A DNA stretch of 57,048 nt from a virus. Below, piece by piece: positions 9,201 through 17,684 of the stretch; position 1 is the stretch's first letter, and every line of letters begins with the position of its first letter. The notes beneath the pieces were generated by a model. That model searched no databases. It saw nothing but the letters and a program-made list of their open reading frames with translations, and was not told the DNA's origin. Both the position numbers and the translations under genes were made by a program. The stretch spans positions 1 through 57,048 of IMG/VR virus record IMGVR_UViG_3300046820_001085; one strand, written 5' to 3'.

Positions 9201-10919
9201 ACTGATGATATTGCTGAAGGTACGACAAATGTATACTACACAGACACTCGTGCAAGATCCGCTTTAAGTGGTGGAAACAGTGGCACAGGTCACGGTAGCC
9301 TAAGCTATAACAGTGGTACTGGTGCATTTACATTTGCTAAAGTTACTGCAAGTAACATTCGCGGTGAACTAAGTGCAAACAAAGTCAGCGGTGATGGTAA
9401 CTTTAGCTATGACAGTACAACTGGTGTATTCAGTTATACAGGTCCAAGTGCAGCCGATACACGTCAACACTTCAGTGCAGTTGATGCTGGTGGTGATGGT
9501 AGCTTCAGCTACAATTCTGCAACTGGTGAATTCACATACACAGGTCCAAGCGCAAGCGAAGTCCGTGCTCACATTAGTGCAGTAACAGCCGAAGGTGTGA
9601 CATTTAGTGCAGGTGGTGCAATTGGTTTATCCAACGTTCCTAACAGCAGTTTAGCCAACAGTGATATCACAATCAACGGAACAACTATTGCCTTAGGTGG
9701 TAGCAATTCAATCGATACAGATGATGTAACTGAAGGTTCAACAAATCAGTACTTTACACAGGCTCGTGCTCGTACATCTTTAAGCAAGACAACATCTAAT
9801 GCTTCTATTTTCGACTATGATAGCACAACTGGTGCGTTCACATTTGACTTAACAGCAATGGACACAGATGATGTAGCTGAAGGCGCAACAAACTTGTACT
9901 TCTTAAACAGTCGTGCTCGTAGTGCAATCAGTGCAAGTTCTAACTGGTCTAATGTAAGTTATGACAACATAACTGGCGTTATTACTGTTACTGCCCCAGA
10001 TACAGATGATGTAACTGAAGGTTCAACAAATCAGTACTTTACACAGGCTCGTGCTCGTACAAGCGTAAGCTTAACAAGTGACAACCAAAGCGTATTGGCT
10101 TATGACAATACAACTGGCGTGTTCACATTCAATATGGCTAGCACAACAACAGATGATGTAACTGAAGGTTCAACAAACCTATACTTTACAACAGCTCGTG
10201 CTCGTAACAGCATTGGTAATGGTTCAAATATTGATTATAATGCATCAACTGGTATTATAAGCACACAGGCCGCTGTCTGGTCAGTTAACACACAAACTCA
10301 TGATGTAGTATTGGACACAGATGATATTAGCGAAGGTAGTACAAACCTATACTTCACTGATGCTCGTGCTCAGGCCGCTATTACTTTAACAAGTGATAAC
10401 AGCAACATTTTAAGTTATGCCGCAGGTGTGTTTACATTTGTAACTCCAGACACTGATGCAATTGCCGAAGGTGCAGTAAACTTATACTACACTGACACTC
10501 GTGCAGATGGCCGTATCGCAGCCGCAAGTGTATTTGACTTGTCTGACGTTGATTTGGGTGGAAACACACTAACTGACGGTTACACATTGGTTTGGTCTAG
10601 TGCATTAGGCAACTTTGTTCCACAGAACATTGCTGTTACAGCTACTACACTAAACTTTACAGGAACTGGTTCACAAACTAGCTTCAGTACTGGTGTTGAA
10701 GTAAGTTCAATTGATAACACGCAAGTTTTTATTAACGGTTTGATCCAAGCACCTACATACTCATATACATTGAGTACAGTAAGTGGTGTGTCAAGCATTG
10801 TGTTTGATGCCGCTCCAGAAGCCAACGATTACATCTTTGTTCGCGTAAGCTCTACTAGCACATTGACAGCTGGTGGTGTTCTAAACGAATCAAGTAACAT
10901 CGACGGTGGTACATACTAA
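6276..10919 (+). CDS. Giant repetitive tail fibre protein
   Basis: This 1547-residue protein is built largely from imperfect repeats of about 40-60 residues with the core TDDVTEGSTNLYYT-ARAR-AVS and spacer SYDNTTGVFTYTGP, a pattern known from tail fibres of marine T4-like phages. An N-terminal part (about 95-115) has the fibre motif 'MHAATKNYVDSQI'. Two blocks of tandem GNVT/GNLT tetrapeptides occur (8888-8955 and 9096-9173). The C-terminus has a domain shared with the upstream protein (DNTQVFINGLIQAPTYSYTL, AAPEAND) and ends in NIDGGTY. It should form a trimeric host-recognition or baseplate fibre. Codon-level repeats make it prone to recombination; open frames inside it on other frames are shadows. 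Confidence 0.9.
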   Translation: MPLIKARSSSIINDIDLRGTPTSPTANKGTNTTQIASTSFVTGAVSDLINSAPAVLDTLSELATAINDDQNFATTVANSIGTKVARAGDTLTGFLTLHADPSNLMHAATKNYVDSQINAQMIYSTDDVPEGSLNLYYTDARVRGAWSLQSDNTSVLDYDLVTGVLSYNHPLSDGILEGSTNLYYTDSRVRNAISLTSDDNQIFGYGAQTGAFTFTTPNTDKIVEGSTNLYFTTARARNSIGNGSNIDYNASTGTISTQAAVWSVNTQTHDVVLDTDDISEGTTNLYFTNGRATAAISLITDNSNILSYASGTGAFTFVTPNTDAISEGSTNLYYTNARARLAISDNSNWPNVSYDNTTGAITVNAPSTDDVTEGTTNQYFLNSRARNAVSLTSDNQSVLAYDPTTGVFTFSLGNQTTDDVAEGTTNLYFTTGRARASVSVTSSWNLLSYNSTSGEITLTTPDTDDVTEGSTNLYYTNTRARNAVSATQPSGDGAFSYDNTTGVFTYTGPDDADYRQAVSAYRASGDGNLSYDSMTGVFTYTGPSSAEVRAHFSATTSGTGYGGLTYDSVTGAFTYAKVTSSDIRGELSATTSGTGYGGLTYDSVTGVATFAKVTAANIRGELSATSASGVTYNSTTGVINLASIPNSSLTNSEVTVNGHAIALGASYTLDTDDIGEGATNKYWTQARFNTALAGKTTDDLAEGANLYYTQARFNSAFAAKDTSGLAEDPSATGTSGTQYFTTARARNTLSGGTGVTYTAGTGVIEIGQPVATTDNVTFNDVTVSGDLTVLGTLTSIQSNTVEINDLNLTLAKGSANAAQANGAGLTIDGAGATITYASGTDSWNFNKDVSITGGLSLTTTLTAPSFVGDLTGNVTGNVTGNLTGNVTGNVTGDITSTGTSSFSTVDINGGNIDGTVIGGATAAAITGTTITANTGFSGNLTGNVTGNVTGNVTGNVTGNLTGNVTGQVSDVSNHTTDDIAEGTTNVYYTDTRARSALSGGNSGTGHGSLSYNSGTGAFTFAKVTASNIRGELSANKVSGDGNFSYDSTTGVFSYTGPSAADTRQHFSAVDAGGDGSFSYNSATGEFTYTGPSASEVRAHISAVTAEGVTFSAGGAIGLSNVPNSSLANSDITINGTTIALGGSNSIDTDDVTEGSTNQYFTQARARTSLSKTTSNASIFDYDSTTGAFTFDLTAMDTDDVAEGATNLYFLNSRARSAISASSNWSNVSYDNITGVITVTAPDTDDVTEGSTNQYFTQARARTSVSLTSDNQSVLAYDNTTGVFTFNMASTTTDDVTEGSTNLYFTTARARNSIGNGSNIDYNASTGIISTQAAVWSVNTQTHDVVLDTDDISEGSTNLYFTDARAQAAITLTSDNSNILSYAAGVFTFVTPDTDAIAEGAVNLYYTDTRADGRIAAASVFDLSDVDLGGNTLTDGYTLVWSSALGNFVPQNIAVTATTLNFTGTGSQTSFSTGVEVSSIDNTQVFINGLIQAPTYSYTLSTVSGVSSIVFDAAPEANDYIFVRVSSTSTLTAGGVLNESSNIDGGTY
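8880..9177 (+). repeat. Two clusters of 12-bp tandem repeats (N-[VL]-T-G)
   Basis: Units of GGTAAYNTAACH (Gly-Asn-Val/Leu-Thr) repeat about six times near 8888-8955 and again about seven times near 9096-9173, with synonymous drift. Both lie within the giant fibre gene and encode a low-complexity beta-type stalk. A single shorter run recurs in the next fibre gene at 13861-13885. Confidence 0.8.
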
Positions 10920-10938
10920 TTTTAACTGATTAGTACTC

Positions 10939-10967
10939 AAAGGGTGTAGTGAAAACTACACCCTTTT
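10939..10967 (+). terminator. Rho-independent terminator after the giant fibre
   Basis: AAAGGGTGTAG, a TGAAAA loop and CTACACCCTTT followed by TT make an 11-bp perfect stem 20 nt after the fibre stop codon. Confidence 0.85.
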
Positions 10968-10970
10968 TCA

Positions 10971-10977
10971 CTAAATA
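10971..10977 (+). promoter_or_regulatory. Late promoter element CTAAATA
   Basis: CTAAATA lies immediately after the preceding terminator and 33 nt before the ATG at 11011, which fits an independent late transcript. Confidence 0.55.
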
Positions 10978-11010
10978 ACGTATCGCTAAGAAGCACCAGG
11001 TTGCTAAAAA

Positions 11011-11511
11011 ATGCCAATTTTCCGCGGGAAAAACTTTGTAAGTGCTGTATCTGACTATAAAGATAGTGTCAGAGTCGCAGTTCGTTCCAATATAAACATA
11101 TCAGGAACCGTCTCTGTAGTTGACGGTGTTACTTTATCTGACAAAGATAGAGTGTTGGTTGCTGGCCAAAGTATTGCCACCCAGAATGGAATTTATGTAT
11201 GGTCCTCAGCAGATAGTAAACTAACCAGAGCAGAAGACGCAGATTCAATGTATGAATTAAGTGCCGGCAATCACATTTATGTTGAAGAAGGAAATACACA
11301 CTTAAAAAGTAATTGGGTTTTGATATCAACAGGTGTGATAGTTCCAGGTATTTCTAATATTGTATTTTCTAAAGAAAGCAGAGTTGGGCCAGTTGATTTG
11401 TCCGGCACATACGGCGCCGCAAATAAGTCTTTACAAATACAGTTAGAAGAATCTGGACAAGTTAACTCAATAACTGAAGTAGATATCGACTTAGATGGTG
11501 GTAGTTTCTAA
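11011..11511 (+). CDS. Tail fibre/attachment accessory protein
   Basis: This 166-residue protein carries the phage fibre module 'V-VVDGVTLSDKDRVLVAGQSIATQNGIYVW-RAEDAD-ELSAGNHIYVEEG-W', found in many phage tail and baseplate attachment proteins, across about residues 30-115. The C-terminus ends in DLDGGSF, similar to NIDGGTY at the end of the preceding fibre, suggesting a shared terminal tag. It is monocistronic, with its own late element before and a hairpin after. It probably binds or caps a fibre; function inferred. Confidence 0.65.
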   Translation: MPIFRGKNFVSAVSDYKDSVRVAVRSNINISGTVSVVDGVTLSDKDRVLVAGQSIATQNGIYVWSSADSKLTRAEDADSMYELSAGNHIYVEEGNTHLKSNWVLISTGVIVPGISNIVFSKESRVGPVDLSGTYGAANKSLQIQLEESGQVNSITEVDIDLDGGSF

Positions 11512-11538
11512 GATTACAATAGTATTACAACCATAATT

Positions 11539-11562
11539 AAACGGGCGTTTGAGCCCGTTTCT
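11539..11562 (+). terminator. Terminator hairpin between fibre genes
   Basis: AAACGGGC-GTTTGA-GCCCGTTT is an 8-bp perfect stem 27 nt after the stop at 11511, followed by only a short T-rich run. Confidence 0.7.
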
Positions 11563-11573
11563 TATAGATCCAG

Positions 11574-11580
11574 GTAAATA
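11574..11580 (+). promoter_or_regulatory. Late promoter element GTAAATA with structured leader
   Basis: GTAAATA precedes a 58-nt leader that contains GGGTAA...TTACCC flanking the palindrome TCTCGAGA (about 11590-11612) and then the ribosome binding site AAAGGGAG. The leader should fold into a stem before the ATG at 11639. Confidence 0.5.
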
Positions 11581-11638
11581 TTCACGAAGGGGTAATCTCG
11601 AGAAACTTACCCATTTCCGAAAGGGAGTATATACTCAA

Positions 11639-14600
11639 ATGGCCAATACAATTATTTTAAAGCGTAGTGCAACGCCAAGCAAAGTCCCAACGACTAGCCA
11701 GCTAGCATTAGGCGAAATTGCTATTAACACATATGACGGCTTGATTTACATCAAGAAAGATAATGGTACACCAAGTGTCGTTCAAATTGGTGGTGTTACT
11801 AGCGTAAACGGTGAAACAGGTTCAATTACATTATCCACTGATGATATCAGCGATAGTGGTCAAACCAACAAATGGTTCGCAAATTCTTTAGCTCGTGGCG
11901 CAATAAGTGCTGGTACAGGCATTAGCTACAACAGCGGTACTGGTGTTATCAGTACTGCACAAAGTATTACATCAAGTTCAAGCCCAACATTTGCTGGTTT
12001 AACATTAACTGGTAATATGGGCATTACTGGTAATATCATTCCAAGTGCAGACGTTACGTATGACTTAGGTAGTTCAACTAAGCAGTGGAAAGATATCTAC
12101 GTTGGTCCAGGTTCTTTGTATGTTAACGGACAGAAAGTTCTACAAGACGATTCTGGTACAATTACATTCAGTGCTGACGTGGACGAAAACATCCGTATCA
12201 AAACACTTGGTACAGGTATTTTACAATTAGGTTCTTCATCAACAACAATTCAAATTGATGGTACACTACAATTGTCAAGTGGCAAGCGTATTACTGATAG
12301 TGCTGGTACCAACGTTCAGTTCGGTAATCCGATCCACATGAACAGTAACAAGATTACTAACTTGGGTACACCGAGTTCTAATAATGATGCAGCCACAAAG
12401 GCTTATGTTGATACAGCAGTTAGCTCAATTAGTACAAGTACAATTAGCCAAGGTAACACTAACATTTCTGTTGTTGACACAGGTACAGGTCAAGTTCAAG
12501 TTAACGTTGACGGTACAACAGCTTTAACAGTTAGCGCAACAGGCGTTGTAGTTGCAGGTAACTTTACAGTTCAAGGTACAACAACAACTATTGAAGCCAA
12601 CACAATTAACTTGGCTGACAATATTATCACTTTAAACAGTGACACCACTGGTACACCAACACAAAACGCTGGTGTTGAAGTTGAGCGTGGCGACGAAGCA
12701 AATGTACAGTTACGTTGGAACGAAGGTTCACAAAAGTGGACATTCACTAACGATGGTGCAACTTATCAACCAATCGCCGCAACTACAACAGACTTGACAG
12801 AAGGTACAAACCAGTACTTTACTACAACTCGTGCTCGCGGTGCAGTAAGTTCAACTAGTGCAACTGGTGTTTCTTACAACAGTTCAACAGGTGTTATTAG
12901 TTTAGGTTCAATTCCAAACAGCGCACTAAGCAACAACAGCATTACAATCAACGGTACAAGCGTAGCACTAGGTGGCACACGTACTTTAGATACTGATGCA
13001 GTTAGCGAAGGTTCTACAAACACATACTTTACAAACACTCGCGCACGTGGTGCAGTAAGTGCTACAGCAGGCACAGGTTTAAGCTACAACAGCACAACTG
13101 GTGCATTTAGCTTGGCAAGTATTCCTAACTCAAGTTTGACAAACACAACAGTTACAGTTGGTACAACAGGTATTGCATTAGGTGCAACAAGTACAACACT
13201 AGCTGGTTTAACAAGTGTTACATCAACAGGCTTTACAGGTGCATTAAGTGGTAATGCTACAACAGCAACTACATTACAAAACGCTCGTACAATTAACGGC
13301 GTAAGTTTTGATGGTTCTGCAAACATTACAACATTGACAGCTGGTACAGGTATTAGCGTAAGCGGTACACAAGTTAGCTTAGACACATCAACATCTATTG
13401 ATAAGACAACTGCTCAAACATTGACTAACAAGTCTCTAAGCGACAGTTCAACATATATCATTGATGAAACTGATGCTACTAAGAAGTTACAGTTCCAAGT
13501 AAGTGGTATCACTACTGGTACAACACGTACACTAACAGCACCAGACGTAAGTGGTACAATTATCACAACTGGTGATACCGGTACAGTTACTAACACAATG
13601 TTAGCCGGTTCAATTGCTACAAGCAAGATCACTGGTTTAGCTACATCAGCAACAACTGATACAACAAATGCCGCTAATATTAGTTCTGGTACATTGCCAA
13701 ACGCACGTTTAGTTAGTGTTCCTGATAGCGCATTGGCTACAATTAGCACAGCTGGTAAAGTAAGCAATTCTGCTACAACAGCCGCAAGTGCTAATACAGC
13801 AAGTGCTATCGTTGCACGTGATGCAAGCGGTAACTTTACTGCTGGTACAATTACAGCTAATTTAACTGGTAACGTAACTGGTAATACAGCTGGTACACAT
13901 ACTGGTGCAGTAGTTGGTAACGCAAGTACAGCAACTACACTAGCAACAGCTCGTGCAATCCAAGGTGTAAACTTTGATGGTTCAGCGGCAATTACAGTTG
14001 TTACAGCTGGTACAGGTATTAGCGTAAGTGGTACAGCCGTTGCAGTTGATTCAACTATTGCTACTAAGTCTTACGTTGACTCAGCAGTACAAGGTAAAGA
14101 CAACACAGACGAAATCACTGAAGGTAGTACAAACCAATACTTTACAACAGCTCGTGCAAGAGCTGTAGTAAGTGCAAGTGGTGATTTAACTTATAGTAGT
14201 GCAACTGGTGTTATTAGTTTTACACAAAACAAAGCATGGAGTGTTATAACAGGTACACCAACAACAGTAGCTGGTTATGGCATCACTAATGCTTACACAA
14301 AAACTGAAGTTGATAGTGCTATTACTAACGCGGTTGCTGGGAAAGACAACACAGACGAAATTACTGAAGGTACAACTAACAAGTACTATACAGATGGTCG
14401 TGCAAGAGCCGCAGTAAGTGCAAGTGGTTCATTGAGCTACAACAGTTCTACTGGTGTATTCAGCTATACAACTCCAAGCACAAGTAGTATCAGTGAAGGT
14501 TCAAACTTGTATTACACAGATGGTCGTGCAAGAGCCGCAGTAAGTGCTGGTACAGGTATTTCTTACAACAGTTCAACTGGTGTTATCACTAACACAATTA

Positions 14601-15400
14601 CCAACAACAACCAACTTTCTAACGGTGCTGGTTATGTTACAAGTTCTGGTGTTACAGCAGTTACAGCAACTGGTCCAGTAGTATCAAGTGGTGGCACAAC
14701 TCCTGTAATTTCTATGGCAGCGGCAACAGCTTCTGTAGATGGTTACATGACGGCCGCATTTGCTTCTAAGTTAAACGGTATTGCCGCAGGCGCTACTAAC
14801 GTAACTAACACTAACCAGTTGACTAACGGCGCTGGTTATATCACTGGTATTACAAGTGGTAACGTAACAACAGCGTTAGGTTTCACACCATATAATAGTA
14901 CTAACCCAAGTGGATATGTCTCATCAAGCGGTGTTACCAGCGTTGCAACTGGTAACGGTTTAACTGGTGGTACAATTACTAGCACTGGTACACTAAGCCT
15001 AAGCGGTTCATACACTGGTACATGGGCAGTAACAGGTGGCATTACAGCTACTGGTGAAGTTACAGCTTACTTCTCTGATAAAAACTTGAAGAAGGATATT
15101 GTAGAAATTCAAGATCCAATTGCCAAGTTAATGAGCATTCGTGGTGTTACTTTCCGTCCTAACGAAACAGCTTTGGCTTTAGGTATTACTGATAAAGAAG
15201 AAGTTGGTGTTATTGCTCAAGAAGTTGAAGCAGTTTTACCACAATTAGTAACTCCAAGTGCTTTTGCAGGTTACAAAACTGTTAAGTATGACAAGTTAAC
15301 AGCATTACTAGTTGAAGCAGTAAAAGCGCAACAGCTACAAATCGATGCTTTAAGAGCAGAAATTGCTAAGTTAGGCGGTTCGGCGACAACTGAACTTTAA
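11639..15400 (+). CDS. Giant tail fibre with C-terminal S74 intramolecular chaperone
   Basis: The protein is 1253 residues from the ATG at 11639 (MANTIILKRSATP). An upstream in-frame ATG at 11549 lies inside the preceding terminator and was rejected; AAAGGGAG is the ribosome binding site. The body has repeats like those of the upstream giant fibre (TDEITEGSTNQYFTTARAR). The last about 110 residues are a Peptidase_S74 / intramolecular chaperone: YFSDKNLKKDI with Ser1146 and Lys1151 in the self-cleavage dyad spacing, EEVGVIAQEVEAVLPQLV, VKYDKLTALLVEAVKAQQ. Such domains assemble a trimeric fibre and then release themselves. The Ser-x4-Lys spacing suggests cleavage competence. Confidence 0.9.
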   Translation: MANTIILKRSATPSKVPTTSQLALGEIAINTYDGLIYIKKDNGTPSVVQIGGVTSVNGETGSITLSTDDISDSGQTNKWFANSLARGAISAGTGISYNSGTGVISTAQSITSSSSPTFAGLTLTGNMGITGNIIPSADVTYDLGSSTKQWKDIYVGPGSLYVNGQKVLQDDSGTITFSADVDENIRIKTLGTGILQLGSSSTTIQIDGTLQLSSGKRITDSAGTNVQFGNPIHMNSNKITNLGTPSSNNDAATKAYVDTAVSSISTSTISQGNTNISVVDTGTGQVQVNVDGTTALTVSATGVVVAGNFTVQGTTTTIEANTINLADNIITLNSDTTGTPTQNAGVEVERGDEANVQLRWNEGSQKWTFTNDGATYQPIAATTTDLTEGTNQYFTTTRARGAVSSTSATGVSYNSSTGVISLGSIPNSALSNNSITINGTSVALGGTRTLDTDAVSEGSTNTYFTNTRARGAVSATAGTGLSYNSTTGAFSLASIPNSSLTNTTVTVGTTGIALGATSTTLAGLTSVTSTGFTGALSGNATTATTLQNARTINGVSFDGSANITTLTAGTGISVSGTQVSLDTSTSIDKTTAQTLTNKSLSDSSTYIIDETDATKKLQFQVSGITTGTTRTLTAPDVSGTIITTGDTGTVTNTMLAGSIATSKITGLATSATTDTTNAANISSGTLPNARLVSVPDSALATISTAGKVSNSATTAASANTASAIVARDASGNFTAGTITANLTGNVTGNTAGTHTGAVVGNASTATTLATARAIQGVNFDGSAAITVVTAGTGISVSGTAVAVDSTIATKSYVDSAVQGKDNTDEITEGSTNQYFTTARARAVVSASGDLTYSSATGVISFTQNKAWSVITGTPTTVAGYGITNAYTKTEVDSAITNAVAGKDNTDEITEGTTNKYYTDGRARAAVSASGSLSYNSSTGVFSYTTPSTSSISEGSNLYYTDGRARAAVSAGTGISYNSSTGVITNTITNNNQLSNGAGYVTSSGVTAVTATGPVVSSGGTTPVISMAAATASVDGYMTAAFASKLNGIAAGATNVTNTNQLTNGAGYITGITSGNVTTALGFTPYNSTNPSGYVSSSGVTSVATGNGLTGGTITSTGTLSLSGSYTGTWAVTGGITATGEVTAYFSDKNLKKDIVEIQDPIAKLMSIRGVTFRPNETALALGITDKEEVGVIAQEVEAVLPQLVTPSAFAGYKTVKYDKLTALLVEAVKAQQLQIDALRAEIAKLGGSATTEL

Positions 15401-15430
15401 GATCTGGTAACTAGAAAAGGAGACTAAATT

Positions 15431-15622
15431 ATGGCAATCCTTCCAGCAACTGGATCAGCAATTACGTTTACAAACGTGCGTAAGGGTTATGGCAACACAA
15501 CCCCCGGCGCTGGCGCAAACGTAGCATTGCGTGGCACACTTGGCGGTTATGTTGGTATTAGCAGTGGTGCTATCAGTCTAAGTACAAACTTTGGCGGCAG
15601 AACAACTCCATACAATACATAA
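15431..15622 (+). CDS. Small Gly/Thr-rich protein after the fibre gene
   Basis: This 63-residue protein (MAILPATGSAITFTNVRKGYG...) is rich in Gly, Thr and Ser, with no membrane segment or cysteine. AAAGGAGA precedes the ATG and a strong terminator follows, so it ends the fibre transcript. Size, composition and place suggest a small fibre-associated or virion decoration protein. I do not recognise a family. Confidence 0.65.
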   Translation: MAILPATGSAITFTNVRKGYGNTTPGAGANVALRGTLGGYVGISSGAISLSTNFGGRTTPYNT

Positions 15623-15635
15623 TAAGGCAAAAGGT

Positions 15636-15666
15636 AAAGAAAGGGCGGCAACGCCCTTTCTTTTTG
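15636..15666 (+). terminator. Strong rho-independent terminator
   Basis: AAAGAAAGGGCG-GCAA-CGCCCTTTCTTT followed by TT is a 12-bp perfect stem with a GCAA tetraloop, 13 nt after the stop at 15622. Confidence 0.9.
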
Positions 15667-15715
15667 GATAAATTTAATATAACACTATTGATACATAGTT
15701 AACAAGGAGCTCACA

Positions 15716-16228
15716 ATGGCACTAACACAATACGAAATCCTGGCAAAAACAAGAAACTTGCTAGGTCAGACACCATACAGAACAACATTCGAACGTGAAA
15801 ATTTTGTTTATGGTAATCTGTCAGGTCCTCGTTTATTAATCGAGTTATGTAAAGAAATCGAAAGATTAAATTCTGTACTTGATAGTTCAAAACAAGAATG
15901 GGAACGTTCTGCAATCTTAACAGAAATGGGCATCATTAGTGCTAAGATTGATGAAGTACAAAAAGAAGTTGGCAAAAATGTTGCCAAGGCATTAGAAGAT
16001 GCAGAAGGCGAATACTGGGTAGGTGAGCTAGCACGTAAAGCCGCAGTCGAAGCCATTTGCCAAACTGTAACAACAGAAAACATGGGTCAAATGTTAAAGC
16101 TACCAGCAGAGTTGTATGAAGACGCAATTACAAAGTGCCAAACTTTTTTAAATGTTATTAACAAAACAACTCGCTTGGCCGAACGCAAAGCAAATGTTTC
16201 TAACGTTAAATCTGATTCAGAAGAATAA
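15716..16228 (+). CDS. Conserved-looking helical protein of unknown function
   Basis: This 170-residue protein is predominantly alpha-helical, with charged Glu/Lys segments (IELCKEIERLNSVL, KIDEVQKEVGKNVAKAL). No cysteine cluster or membrane span is visible. It follows a strong terminator and a degenerate late element (ATAAATT, 15668-15674), with AAGGAG before the ATG. Its last base is shared with the start of the glycosyltransferase gene, so the two are coupled. Function not recognised; a structural or assembly role is possible. Confidence 0.6.
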   Translation: MALTQYEILAKTRNLLGQTPYRTTFERENFVYGNLSGPRLLIELCKEIERLNSVLDSSKQEWERSAILTEMGIISAKIDEVQKEVGKNVAKALEDAEGEYWVGELARKAAVEAICQTVTTENMGQMLKLPAELYEDAITKCQTFLNVINKTTRLAERKANVSNVKSDSEE

Positions 16229-16884
16229 TGTTTGGTAAAAGCAAAAAAAACTTGTTTGATGTACAACCTGCACTAAGTGAGCAGGTTGTTATCTGCGTAC
16301 CAACAAATGGTATGGTACATTCGTTGTTTACATACTGTCTAGTTAATACTATACGTTATACTGAATCACAAGGTATTCCTGTTTTGCTAGACATGGACGC
16401 TGGCACGGTGTTAAGCAATCAGCGTCAAGTTTTACTAGATACCGCTATTAACAATCATCAAGCCGAACATATTATGTGGTTTGATAGTGATATGACGTTT
16501 CCAGAAGATGTTATTATTAAATTGTTGGAACATCGTAAAGAGGTAGTGTGCGCTACGTACTCAAAGCGAGTAGAGCCATTTCATCCCACAGCGTTTTCAA
16601 ACTTAGATCCAGTAGAAACAGTAGACACAAATGATCACGGGCTAGTGGAAGTAAGATATTCTGGTATGGGTTGCTTCTTAATGAAATCAAGTGCCGTTGA
16701 TGATATTCCTAGTCCGCATTTCCCGTTGACTTGGCATGCCCCAAGTGGCACTTGGCATGGTGAAGATATGGGATTATGTAACCTACTAGATGAGAATGGT
16801 ATTACAATTTATTGTGATTTAGATCTTAGTCGCGAGATTGGCCACATTGGTCAACAAGAGTTTTTTGTGAATCAGGCAAGCTAA
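16228..16884 (+). CDS. GT-A fold glycosyltransferase-like protein
   Basis: This 218-residue protein starts with a Rossmann-like strand (VVICVPTNGMVHSLF) and contains HIMWFDSDMTFPED with the DxD-type metal/nucleotide-sugar motif at D86-S-D88. It continues with VVCATYSKR and GTWHGEDMGLCNLL, a typical acceptor/catalytic-base region of family 2-like enzymes. It probably transfers a sugar to phage DNA, a virion protein or a host surface component; the substrate cannot be told. The start overlaps the previous stop by one base. The 3' end converges on, and overlaps by 59 bp, an opposite-strand gene. Confidence 0.75.
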   Translation: MFGKSKKNLFDVQPALSEQVVICVPTNGMVHSLFTYCLVNTIRYTESQGIPVLLDMDAGTVLSNQRQVLLDTAINNHQAEHIMWFDSDMTFPEDVIIKLLEHRKEVVCATYSKRVEPFHPTAFSNLDPVETVDTNDHGLVEVRYSGMGCFLMKSSAVDDIPSPHFPLTWHAPSGTWHGEDMGLCNLLDENGITIYCDLDLSREIGHIGQQEFFVNQAS

Positions 16885-17257
16885 CAAAAAACGCACACCA
16901 GCGATTTAGTTTTTTAAGATTAACAGCGGCTGATATTTGGTATTCTGGATATGAGTCGTTGTTAATAACATCTCTCATTAGTGCGCCATCAATGAATGTG
17001 CTTTTAACAAGATGTGTTTTTAGTCGTTGATCATACAAAGCACTTAGCAACAATGGATGGTCCCACATTTCTTCGTGAACCATTCTTCTTATTTCCAAAT
17101 ACCAACGCTCAGTATAGCATACACTACTCTTGTATAGCTGATTAAGCAACGGATTAATTAAGTTTGGAGACCAACAAGCAATATAGGAAAGTTGTTGGTG
17201 CGGTCCTGTATAGACTACATTTTCTTGCTTGGTAGAATTTTTAATTACCCTTAGCAT
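16826..17257 (-). CDS. Conserved hypothetical protein in the Nudix operon
   Basis: This 143-residue protein is rich in aromatic residues (YIACWSPNLINPL, CYTERWYLEIRRMVHEEMW). It begins inside the last 17 bases of the Nudix gene and ends inside the oppositely oriented glycosyltransferase gene. The overlap architecture suggests it is translated with the Nudix gene. Function unknown; no motif I can name. The tail-to-tail overlap could let antisense pairing affect both 3' ends. Confidence 0.6.
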   Translation of the reverse strand: MLRVIKNSTKQENVVYTGPHQQLSYIACWSPNLINPLLNQLYKSSVCYTERWYLEIRRMVHEEMWDHPLLLSALYDQRLKTHLVKSTFIDGALMRDVINNDSYPEYQISAAVNLKKLNRWCAFFVSLPDSQKTLVDQCGQSRD

Positions 17258-17672
17258 CTTCCAACAGACCTTCTAACGCTTCTCGGAACCCACGACTACT
17301 AAACATCTTTGCTGTGTTTCTATGTAAAGGTTGTGGCCAATGCCATAAGTCAACCCAGCAATAGCCAGCACTCTCATGATCTATGATAGGGACAAATTCA
17401 TCTTCACACAAAATTAGATAGCTAACATGTCTAAAGCGTTTGTCTCTTGTGGTAAATGTATACACATGACTTACAGCAAGTGTATTAGGAACAGCAGGAA
17501 AACCAAGTTCTTCGCAAAGTTCACGTTTTAATCCCTCTAAGTCGCCTTCATCGTTTTCAAGCTTACCGCCCCAAAGTCCCCAGCACATGCTATGCGACTC
17601 GCTAGGGCTTCGCAATTGCATCATTGCTCTGCCTGTTTTCTTGCTAACAATAACTGCTCCAACTGCTCTCAT
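17241..17672 (-). CDS. Nudix hydrolase
   Basis: This 143-residue protein has a complete Nudix box, G-x5-E-x7-R-E-L-x-E-E-L-G-F, reading from GKLENDE to CEELGF (about residues 36-58); all catalytic Glu and the Arg are present. Nudix enzymes cleave nucleoside diphosphate-linked compounds (oxidised dNTPs, NADH, capped RNA or nucleotide sugars). The neighbouring glycosyltransferase makes a nucleotide-sugar link conceivable but unproved. The ATG lies 5 nt after a CTAAATT element on the minus strand without a Shine-Dalgarno, so the transcript may be leaderless. Confidence 0.92.
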   Translation of the reverse strand: MRAVGAVIVSKKTGRAMMQLRSPSESHSMCWGLWGGKLENDEGDLEGLKRELCEELGFPAVPNTLAVSHVYTFTTRDKRFRHVSYLILCEDEFVPIIDHESAGYCWVDLWHWPQPLHRNTAKMFSSRGFREALEGLLEDAKGN

Positions 17673-17677
17673 ATATT

Positions 17678-17684
17678 AATTTAG
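17678..17684 (-). promoter_or_regulatory. Late-promoter-like element CTAAATT, leaderless spacing
   Basis: Read on the minus strand, CTAAATT is followed by 5 nt and the ATG of the Nudix gene at 17672. It overlaps the stop codon of gp15. The last base departs from TAAATA, so this call is weaker than the others. Confidence 0.35.

Noticed and set aside
11549-11638. Upstream start of the S74 fibre
   Set aside because: The ATG lies in the terminator hairpin and before the late promoter; ATG 11639 has AAAGGGAG and a fibre-type N-terminus.
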